This document shows, piece after piece, positions 53,847 through 64,000 of a stretch of 64,000 nt of DNA (the first letter of the stretch is position 1; each line of letters starts with the position of its first letter). The stretch comes from Ophthalmolycus amberensis (Eukaryota; Chordata; Actinopteri; Perciformes; Zoarcidae). The DNA lies in the NCBI GenBank assembly GCA_024529925.1, contig JAFEUB010001373.1:372001-436000 (forward strand), written 5' to 3'. Under the pieces are notes generated by a model. It saw only the letters and a program-made list of their open reading frames with translations, had not been told where the DNA came from and did not search any database. The position numbers were made by a program, and so were the translations under genes.

Positions 53847-54937
53847 GTTACGCTTGCTCACTGCTCATAAATTTCATGATTATTTGAATATGTTACACTG
53901 AGGTGAACACTTGACCGTCAGTTTGTCATTTCATGCAAGAGTTGGCAGATACATTCCCTCTCATTGATGAGTCATAAAACCACCCGGCCTCTCGGAAACA
54001 CCTGGATCACTGAGGAGGGTGCGAAGCACTTCGAAAGGACACACACAAGTGAAAGTGGGTGCACAGACACTGAGGAAAAAGTCAAACTTGGATCAAAGAA
54101 GGACAAAACTGAAGACCGGCAGAGCGCAGGGAGAAGGACAACTTGATTGGCTGCGTAATGAAATATCATGTTATCCCACCGTATATATCAAAACTATCAA
54201 AACGCAGTGTTATTGAAGTGATTCAGTGTTTATGTATCGAGTGCATCTTCACACCGAGTAAATCTGTCTGCTGTTGAAGGTGAATTAAAGTTAAGTGATA
54301 CATGAATTACTGAGTAGAAGCTTGTGGAAACCTCTATTGTTTATATGACCAAGAAGGATTAGATAATGGCTGCTGACTATTGTTTCTAATCAATTTGACA
54401 GTAAGAATGTTAACTTGTGGGTGTGCAGTGTGTTTGCATGTGGCATATGGATGTTTTAGGAAGAATGAATCCTCTCCGTCTTTAAATCATCAGCATTCAT
54501 GTTTGTCAGCCAAGACAACAAAAAGACGGACAAATCCACCTCTTGCCAATCCATCTCAGTATTCATTCATAGTATATCCTACAGAAGAGAAAACTAAATC
54601 AAATTTGAACAAAATAAAATAAACAATGAAATGGACAACAAAAGAGAAGCATGCAGAATGATTGTTGCATTGCATTCATTGACTCTCTTAACTCGGTCAT
54701 ATGATGATACGTCAGATGATCAGGATTTGTTACCAATCAGGAATTTACGCAACACCACTAAGTCACATGACGTTACGACTGTAGGTTAGGTCGCATTCCA
54801 AACCATTTCTTTCTAACCGTCAGAGATTTTGTTGCCTGAACCTGGTTTTATTACATACAAGTAAATAAAATTGACAAGCATGAGGCAAAGGACGGGTTAC
54901 AAGACCTTTGATGTAAGACAAAAGTCATAATAACCAT

Positions 54938-54940
<3 letters not shown>

Positions 54941-54991
<51 letters not shown>
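54941..54991. repeat. CA microsatellite
   Basis: About 25 uninterrupted CA units. Confidence 0.9.
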
Positions 54992-54993
<2 letters not shown>

Positions 54994-56469
54994 GTTTCTG
55001 ACTCACTCGACATTGTTACCCCCTATTACCATAGCAACAAAGGGCTTGAGAGGTTTTAAGTGAAACGCAGATTATGCAGATAATAATGAAAGACTGCCAG
55101 TTCAAACATCCATTTCAATAAGACTGAATACTCAATAACTTACTGTGCTCGATGAGCAAAAGACTAAAAACATTTACTGTGTTGGAAACAGCTCCAATCA
55201 CAAACTTCACTGGGTTTTCTTTCAGTTCTCACTGATGATTCCTTCATCCTCAAAAAGAAAGCCTTGTGTCAAACCCTCATAGAATCAATCTCACAGCTTA
55301 CAGGACAATAAAACAAACCACTCAGCCATTATTACCTTTATTTGTTTTCTTCATCAATTAACTCTTTTATATGCTGGAAGTGTTTTGAGCTGTGGGAAGC
55401 CACTCTTAAATATGTGGCATTGTCAAAGATAATTAATGTTTAAGTCGTTTTGTAACGCGCTTGGTTCAACGCCATTATATGTTGTTTACCGCGATATCAT
55501 TAAAGTCATTTTCTTCCGGGCTGACTGCTTCTCTGAGATATCTGGCAACGCTCACATCTCGCCAGCAAGAGCCTCGCTCTCCTTCACAGACAAATGACGC
55601 AATCTGCCGCGTTCCTCTGCGCTGCAGGCTTTGAGATAAAATGCTTCTCATGTCTGTTGCTACGGAGTTAATCAAAGAAAAAAGAAAAGAAAAGACTACA
55701 CAGTCATGAGTGGAATTCTCACTATATGCAAATGTGTAACCCACAGCCAATATCACTTATATTATCCCATTATTATAATTACCGCCATGAGGAAGACAGA
55801 AACAACTAAATTAGCATCCAAATAATAAACAAGCCCAAAGCAACTATGGAATTAATTCTTTCATGAAATGTATGTCTTAAGGGAGCAGTTGATGTCACCA
55901 CTGCCTCTCTTGTGTTCAGCCCCTTCAGTCTCTCTTTTTCAATCTTTCTCCAAGGTTACAGGCTTTCAGATCAACCCGAGGCTAATCACTGGAAAACCAG
56001 TTAGCCACACATGCACACTAACATGTCCAGATAAGAAACCCATTCACGCAGATATCAAATGTCCAAAGACTTGAAAACAAACAGCGTTTCTCTGTTATTT
56101 ATACACGTTTATTATTCAGTGGGTGGTCAATAGCCTGCAGCATTAAACCTGTGACTCACAGAAACGCCAAAGTCAGATCAGCAACAGCCTTCAAAAGTGT
56201 ATTTTTAAATATGTCGTCGTTTTAAAAGGGTAAAGGGTTTTGATTTAATACCTTACATATCGGTTTAAAAAAAAAGTTTTGTTGGAATCTTTGTATTTTT
56301 TGAACCCTTCCATGAACAGACAATGAATAGAGAGGAAATATGAAGACAGAAGAAGATGACGACCCTAAAGGGAAGATAACAACGTAATTGAAAGTATATT
56401 ACAGTAAAATGATAACTTACTGTGGCAGCAGTTGTTCTCCTGCTTTCAGTCAGTGAACTGGGCTTATTT

Positions 56470-56640
56470 TTAAGCACTGAAAAGGTAGTTTGTCATCTTG
56501 GGGAAATAAACTTCATCTCTTTCTTGCTGATCGTCAGATGAGAACGTTGATATTACATTGTCTTGACAGTGATCTTCTCAGCTAACGTTCAGCAAGATGC
56601 AAATACGCTCCTTTCCCAAAATGTCTTTTTCTTTAAGAAA
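56470..56640. repeat. common teleost repeat, partial
   Basis: The phrases GGGGAAATAAACTTCATCTC, CAGATGAGAACGTTGAT and CTCAGCTAACGTTCAGCA resemble the first part of the fish repeat seen at 15825-16020. The match is from memory and the edges are approximate. Confidence 0.4.
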
Positions 56641-59600
56641 TACTGATGTGGTCACGAGTCATCAGCTTCGGATAAGAATCGATTTTGCATTATTTGGTAA
56701 GAAAATGTTACAAATAAATGCATGGAAGCAAAAACAGCAGATGGGACCACAGATGAAAAATAGCCTTTTGGCTAACTCTGGCACATTTGCAGAAATGCTT
56801 TTATTAATGTGCACTGTCCCGTTCAAATGAACCAATAAATAAATAGCAGGCCCCTAAATTGGGACTGTCAAGTGTATTATAATCTGTTAATATTATATTT
56901 TGTCTCCTTTTTCTTTCAAACATGTAACCTTTTCTTTTTCCTTTCCGTCCCCCAAAGTGAGAGCAGTTAGTTTGATTCACACACACATTCCCGAAGGTGT
57001 TTCGTGATTCACGTCATTCAAGGACTTCTCTTTTTTAATTATTCACAACTCAAGATTAAAACAACAACAGAAGGATAGACAGCAAAGGAAGGAGCCATGC
57101 AGTTTCACCTCCAATGAATATCAGCTCCAACTTGTCAGTGCGGCTGCTGAGAAACATGTTGAATAATGGAGCTGGTCTCAACATAGAGCCCTGGGACACT
57201 GCTCTGACAACAAGTCATGTTTCAAGGTGTTACCTCCAAGTCAGTCACAGCGGAGAAATAACAAAAGACTCGGGGACAATGCCAAGTAACACTGAGCCGC
57301 TTGAGTCGACACATTTCAACACTTCAACAAGAAGAGTAACGACATGTTTCTGTTGTCAGATATCAAATTACAGACATGCACATCCCATCAGGATTACTTT
57401 GATCCTCTGACTTCTCATCTGGCCGTCAAGTCAAAATGTTATTTGGTACAATACTTGTTTTGTTTAATAACTAAATACCTGCAAAAGCAGTGACATTCAC
57501 ATCAGCTTTAACCTGTGTTTTTTTTGCTAATGAGCAAATGTTAAAACATTGTTTTTTACATCACTGTATTTCTAAAGCTGGGGGAGGCAGTTTATTTTTT
57601 GGCATTATTGGGCAAAGAGTTTCCATAATAACCGTATTTTGGAAAAGGCAAAAATAAACAAAACACAAAGACCAGAATTTGGAATTGCAGAGCCTCGTCC
57701 TTCAGCTTTCTTCCCGAGCTCGAGCATATTCACACGTATAACACAGTAAACTACGAGTACTGGTCCTTCATCCCCACCGGGATCGTGACCCTGAGGCCAG
57801 AACAATCGTGACATGAAATTTCCAAATCGATACATTATCAAAGATAATGTATCGTCATTATGCAACACAACAAAAGGATAATGATCAGAAGTTATAGTCA
57901 GGATAATGATAGGTTGCTTGTTTTATTTAGTTTTTTAAACAGTGGGCCTATCTGGAAGTGAGCCATTCAACAGCACTTGCCATGCAACCAGGAAGCTAAA
58001 GGACAATACTTGCATGCATATGCAGTACCAGTACCTCTTCTTTCATTTTACACATTGTCTCCTCCAACAGAATCCAAGTATTTTTTTTGGTCTCTGCTGT
58101 TTCTTCGCTGTCTATAATATAACTGGGTAAGGTCAGAGGGCCAGGTGGCTTTGATGCCTTCGAATGGTCCCTGTGGGAATCTCATCTCATCCTGCAACTC
58201 TTTGAAATTCAGATCCCATCCGTGCCAAATATGGCTTTGCATTTTAAAATATGGCTTTGCATTTTAAAATATGGCAGGCTGTTTCCTCTATCCACATGTA
58301 GAGGAACGTGCTGTGGTGATGAGCTCCACCACACGAACACACTCAGATACATACAGACATGCAGTTTACTAGACTTGTGCAGAGTTTCAGTGCTTACATT
58401 CACTAAACTGACCTCTGAAAGGGTTTGTCATTAATGAAACCTAGAACAAACACTGCAGAGTCTTTGGACACATTGCTCCTAAAATGTGCTACTGTTTATA
58501 CAGGCCGCAGCATGAGAGGGCAGATAAGAGTAGTGCTTTAACATAGCAGAGGTCCTCAAGGGACCCGATGACTGCCAATACAGTACATCTAGTTTAATTT
58601 ATACGTAATCAGATGAGGTCTGTTCTCAGCTGAGAGGTTGCTTGTTTTGACAGTTTGAATCACGTGGCCGGCCAAGCCAGTTTCTGTCCCACATCCACGG
58701 CATCTGAGCAGAGATGAGGAGTACGCACTATTAAAAAAACCTACTCCAGAGAAGAACTCAAAAATCAATTCAGGATCCTGACTACCGGTATATCCTGTGT
58801 TTAGGTCCAAAACCCCTGGATACTCCACTTAAAATAGAGCAACACTATAGCATCTCTTACTTAGACCGTCCCTAAACATCCTTAAACTGTCGGCTGAAAT
58901 TAGGCTTTCTATACTCTCTATACCAAGAGATGACCCTGATTTTATCCTCTGGGTTTTTTACTTCGACTTGACAAAGCTCCTCCAGAGGACATTACAAACC
59001 AGTTTTCACAGGCTGAGCAGTGCATCGCATACCTAGAAAACAGGTTTTGATGTGTAAAATCAGTGGATTACTATTCAATAAAAAGAGACACGTGAGTATT
59101 GAAGCGTTGACGTGTCTTAAAATAGGCATTGGCTAACAAGTGGCTAAATGAACTACAGAGCGATCAACAGACCGGTCTGCTGTCGCATCCTCATTGTGTT
59201 CACACTCATGTGGCCAAGGTGTAGTTTTTTGATCGCCCAACGTTAGCTTTTTACTTCCAATTGGTTTCGCTCTTCAAAAATCATAAAAATGTTCTTAATT
59301 TGTGAAGACTATCTGAAAAACCGAGTGTTTGCCACAGAGCTTAATTCCTGCAATAATCCAATTTAAAAAAAACTCTAGCCTTTTTGTCGAGGGAGCCAGC
59401 GTTGCATTGTCTTTCAGAGGTTTTCTATGAGTTAGAAATAAAGCTGCTAAAAATAAATCTGCTGTCATGTAATTGCATTTGTTAGGAAAAGACAAATGCA
59501 ATTACGTGTAATGTAACTCGCGATCATCGTGAGTGTGTCACTTGGTTAATTAAATCAGTCATTAATTAAGATTGACGCAACATTGTTTTTCAACCATAAT

Positions 59601-60879
59601 TCCTTGCGGCGGCAACATTTAAAGTCACGCACCATTCAGCCGTCCATGAAAACAAACAATATGCTTATGTTGCACAGGTTCAACGATTATTTTCATGCAG
59701 TTATAAACTAATGGGATTCCTGTTGATGAATATGAATAGACGGTGTCAATCCTTTCATTCCATTATATATGTATTTATTTACTTCAAACATGTAACAAAT
59801 AATACAAATATAATTAACGAAGTACAATACTGAAACTAGTGATAAACAGTAGGCTACTTAAGCATACAGATATTTAGTCCTCGGAAAACGACTTAATTAC
59901 GGTAACGACAGCGAGTGTGATTTGTAATTTCCACCCCTGCCAGTGAGTAGTATAATGATGTCATTACTTTTGTTGCTAAGTAATTTGTGCTTCCTGTCAG
60001 CAGTAAGTAGTTTGATTATAAGTAATTAATTTTCTTTTCTCAAGCATACTCTTCCCTTCTCCACACGCTGTGATTTGGGTAATCAATGGTCATATCAATC
60101 AATGTCTGATATGTTATGTGGTTCTGATGGCCAATCTCTTCTCTCTTACTAATTGAAATTCAGAGGACATGTGTGCGAGATAAAGAAAGACGTGCAGCTC
60201 ATCTAAAGAGACAAGGGTGTTCAAGGAGTCCAGTTAGTCTGACTCAGGGTCAAGGAGAAATCATTTTACTGGCAAGAGGTGCAGCAGCTGACAAGTCATT
60301 AGCAGTTATGGAAGTCTGAGCCAAGGAAGAAATCCTCATCTATCTCTGTCTGTTTCTATTGCTGTTACATATGAAAAGGACTTAATGAGACGTCAGTCAT
60401 CTGCACTCTGTATCAGTGGCTCGGCCTGCAGGACCAGTGTCGTCGAGGTACGTGCGCGTGATGGCTCTTCAGGGATCTCCAGACGCAGGAGAACACAGAT
60501 GATGGGAAAAGTTCAGCCAGAGCAACCAAAACACAGTCCAAGTGTTACAAAAGAACAGACAACTGCAACTCCGGGTCCACGGTTCAAACTACTTCACACA
60601 GCACTCGCACGGCGGATGAAAGCAGATCTGTCCCTCTTCGTCTCTCAAAGGCTTCTGGGGCACAGAAAAACTGTAAAAACTCAATTTCATTTGTATGTTT
60701 TAGCATAAATCAGGATTACAAGGAGGCTGCACTATTAAACCAAGCTCGTCTCTTGTTTCAACAGAATGTGTCTGACAACCTTTTGCTGTGATTCAATACC
60801 ATTTTGAGAAATTTCTGTTAACGTGTTTCTTTAGTCGTGGCAAACAGGAAAACCAATCTGCAGAGTTTGTGTTTTGTGC
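56641..60879. other. intergenic DNA
   Basis: No gene was recognised. A local tandem duplication of a 20-base unit beginning ATGGCTTTGC occurs at about 58231-58272. Confidence 0.4.
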
Positions 60880-61010
60880 TATTTAGTCAATGTTAGCACG
60901 CTAACACGCGGAACTAATATGCTGAACGAGCTAAACATTATATAACATCGACATATCAGCGTCTCCATTGTGAGCATGTTGAAATCTGCATTTAAACCCT
61001 TTCAATTATG
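60880..61010. repeat. common teleost repeat rich in TTAGC/GCTAA words
   Basis: The phrases AATGTTAGCACGCTAACA, TGCTGAACGAGCTAAACAT and CATTGTGAGCATGTTGAAAT have the layout of a widespread fish repeat built from TTAGCATGCTAACA words. Confidence 0.45.
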
Positions 61011-61788
61011 AGCAATCGTGGACACTTTGACATGCAGACTGCAGGAGCGTGACGGTTACAGGCTAACGCTAACACCCACAGACACCACTCTCAAACCACC
61101 AGTGTGCCAACACGGCTTCAAACAGATGTTACGCCGGCAGGACTGTTGACTCATAGTCTCGATGTTCAGTCTCGTGAAAGATGAGTTGACTTACTGTCAA
61201 CAAACTCAATTTATAAAATGAAGTTATAAAAACACTCCAGTTAAAATGTGCAGGATGGAGGCTGACATTCTTCAGTTCATCTAATCTCTGACTATGTTGT
61301 GTGTATGTACCTCTGTGCATGAAGGGAAGGGCTGCTATAGCTGAAGTGTTGCAGTGGGAAATAAAAACATTTGATTCGTATCGCAGACCAAATCGCATTG
61401 TGCTCATGATCTGATTCTTTGCAGTATCAAAACCGCAGCCGCACAAACACAGACGCTCACGTACTATTCACACAGACGTGAACAATGTGTTTTCCTCTTA
61501 CTTCACTTCTGTTTGGTCTGTTAAACCTCACCCAGTCTTTGCCTGTTGTTGGACTGAAGTACTTTTCACAATCGACCTGTCACGGCTGACTGATGCCTAC
61601 ACCGTGCTGCTCCTTTGTCATTGCTGCGTCATTGTTCCGAGGTGTTTTTGTCCTCATCCCAAAAATAACATCTCCTGGCTTCGTGTGGCGCGTGTATACG
61701 ACTTCCTATCCAGTTATAACTCACAGGAAGTCGGGATTTACAGCGACAGAAAGAGATAAGACAGAGTTCACACTGACACTGACATTGC

Positions 61789-61840
<52 letters not shown>

Positions 61841-64000
61841 ATGATGAAGCTGGAGATTTCTAACCAAATCCAAGTCACTAAAGGTCAGGGAAAAGTTGGA
61901 TTGAGCCTTTAAATATTTAATCATTCAATATGAAATAATACCTTTAATCATCCATCCAGTAATTATGGAGGCCTTTGCTTTGAAGACGGCACTCAGTAAT
62001 GTGGATCTGCTCGAGCTCCTAGAAGTCTCTGAACAGAAAGTGAGAGAAACCTCATGCCGGATGGACTCGACAGAACTCAAACGGACCAGAATTCAGAAAA
62101 AGCAGACGGCACTCATTAATCTTTGTGGTAAAAATGAAATCAACATCGGTTTAGCTGTGGGTCTGTGCTGGAATACGCATCACAATATCGCTGTAATATG
62201 TTTTCCCAATTAGCGGGATCTACTCCTCAGATGGTTTTAGCAGAGGTATCCTGAGGGGCAGTTTTACAGGATGTGTGGAGGATTTTTGACCACTAAGATG
62301 TTTTCAGTGACCCTCCGATTACCTGATGTGTTTTCCACAATCCTCCCTGCAGACTTGGAGCATCACGACCAATCCGGAGCATTCGCTGGTCCCAGGAGTT
62401 AAAATAATATGACAGTCCTTAAAATAGATGTTTCCTGCAGACGGAACGCAAAATCAACTATAACGACCTGTTTGTGTAATATCTTAGCTTAGGTTTCGTA
62501 ATTTTGAGTCCTTTTTTTTATCTGGCTTTTAGGAAATGAGCCTCTGGTTGCTCTTTAGGAATCAGTAAGCAATATGCATTTTGGTGAGATTCTTGGTGAT
62601 CATGATGGGCCTGCACACATAAGGGTATGAAATGAAAAAAGCAGTGAACTAAGCGTTCAGAGTAAAGTAATCAAACACTAATATGAAATAGGTTTTCACT
62701 CAAGGTGATTCATTTGTGCTGCGATTCACTCAGTTTAAATTGAATTGCTTCGGTAAGAATCAATACACAACTTCTGTGCCCTTAAGCACATCCAGGGCTT
62801 CTACATTTGCTAAACAGTGTATGCACGACAACAAACTGTTGCTTCTCAATGGAGCCTGGTCTCACAACGCTGACGTCAAAGGAGCAGCACACAACAAAGG
62901 TAAAAATACAGATTTCTGTATGGATTTAAGGTAAAAATACAAAATCACCTCAAAGACCACATGTTTGACATTTGCTCTTAAAGGGGTGTAACACAACATG
63001 CATTATACTGAAGATGGGTGAGGTCCGAGCAAGGGAGAGACTGAATGCAGTCAAACAAGCAACTATAATTAAATACCAAAATCAAAATCTTCTTTATTTC
63101 TAAATGGCAATGGTTATTCTCGGAATAAACATGTGCAATACATCCACATAAGAGAGGTAAAAGACCTGACTCCAAACCCTTCAATTCAAACTTCTCCAAT
63201 GCATACCGAGCTCATTCTGTCCTTACATATAAATAAGTCCGGCGATTCCCCTGAGAGACATTGTGAGCCGTCCATAGCTAATATTTCCTGCTGCCGCGCA
63301 GAGAGCCGCCTCCAGTGCTTAATGTACTCTGTTATATGTAAATACGAGCATGAGGAGGGAGGGAGGTGTTTCAGAGAGATTTCTAGATCAATCACACACA
63401 AGAACACACGCACGCACGTTATCGGGGACATGCATAATTCATGAGCTGGGAACTTATTATCCTCCAACAACACACAGAGGAGTCGTTATCATTTCATGTT
63501 GCAGTCGTGTCCAATGGAAACATGTGTGTCGGTTGATAGTAAGTCCACTGATGGGCTTTGCGGTCAACCGTGATGTGAGATAACTGCACACACAGATGAA
63601 TTCATTTGTCTAATTTTTCAGCCAAATTTGAAACATGTTTTTCCAGAGTTTACTTACTCGACTTGCTTTTTTTGCTCAAAAGCCGGCCAGCTCACAGCCT
63701 GTAGACGCACTGCATGACTGTGGAGGAATGACACTAATGTCTCTCTCATATGTTGAATGGACACAATACACTGACACTTCGTTTAAATGGACCCAAGGAG
63801 ACGTATGAGATGCAAACATTTAGCTTTTATAAAAAACTCTCATGACATTGTTTGCTTTGGACCCATTCTGAAAACTGCAACATTTTAAATACAAGCACAG
63901 GTACAATCATGTTTTGAGTCTTTTCTCAAGATAATTTGTCAAGTTTATTCTAATTTTTGAGTCACCTGGACTGCAAGCAAAAACACAGTATACCCCCCCC
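61011..64000. other. intergenic DNA to the window end
   Basis: Contains a CA microsatellite at 61791-61836 and otherwise unclassified sequence. No exon with recognisable protein similarity was seen on either strand. Confidence 0.4.
61791..61836. repeat. CA microsatellite
   Basis: About 23 uninterrupted CA units. Confidence 0.9.

Larger units (their letters stand above)
52979..56469. other. intergenic DNA
   Basis: No gene was recognised. It contains CA microsatellites (53791-53846 and 54941-54991) and A/T-rich sequence. Open frames here are short and lack recognisable domains. Confidence 0.45.

Noticed and set aside
57114..57410. 98-codon plus-strand frame with an IEPWDT stretch vaguely like LINE-derived sequence
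   Set aside because: The similarity is too short and remembered only loosely. No reverse-transcriptase motif was seen.
60385..60708. 107-codon plus-strand frame
   Set aside because: No recognisable domain, arginine-rich composition, and donor-like sites that do not join to any neighbouring frame.

Overview
This is vertebrate nuclear DNA, almost certainly from a teleost fish. Genes are split by many GT-AG introns. CA/GT, GA and ATT microsatellites are abundant. Several interspersed repeats have the character of spiny-rayed fish repeats, and the proteins are vertebrate orthologues. Nothing bacterial is present. Four gene families can be read exon by exon. From left to right they are two complement C3 genes in head-to-tail tandem (both minus strand), crb3 (plus), dennd1c (minus) and tubb4a (minus). 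The same neighbours sit together on human chromosome 19p13.3 (C3, CRB3, DENND1C, TUBB4A), so the block looks like conserved vertebrate synteny plus a lineage-specific C3 duplication.

1-33372: tandem C3 duplication. The right-hand copy (15154-32768) is complete. I read 43 coding exons with consistent phase giving 1658 codons, with signal peptide, RRKR beta/alpha processing site, C3a anaphylatoxin, GCGEQ thioester, catalytic histidine and C345C tail. The left-hand copy (1-12935) contains exons 1-30; its 3' exons lie beyond the left edge. The copies are nearly identical through introns and promoter. The coding differences that exist are almost all amino-acid replacements and cluster in exons 8-15 of the beta chain. 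The inferred repeat unit is about 19.83 kb, with its junction at 13538/13539.

33373-38025: intergenic DNA with a long GA repeat, then crb3, a tiny one-pass apical polarity protein ending in ERLI, tail-to-tail with dennd1c.

38026-46787: dennd1c, a Rab35-type DENN-domain GEF in 23 coding exons. Two exons carry a one-base excess in a homopolymer that breaks the expected frame.

47810-50960: tubb4a, a 444-residue beta-tubulin with an extra 102-base intron inside what is normally a single large last exon, and a CpG-rich start region.

50960-64000: I found no host gene here. It holds a decayed BEL/Pao-type retrotransposon fragment, microsatellites and common fish repeats.

The C3 genes encode the central opsonin precursor of complement. 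The other three genes are cellular genes (epithelial polarity, endosomal Rab activation, microtubules) linked by position rather than pathway. I see no evidence of a novel multi-gene system. The most interesting signal is the replacement-biased divergence between the two near-identical C3 copies.
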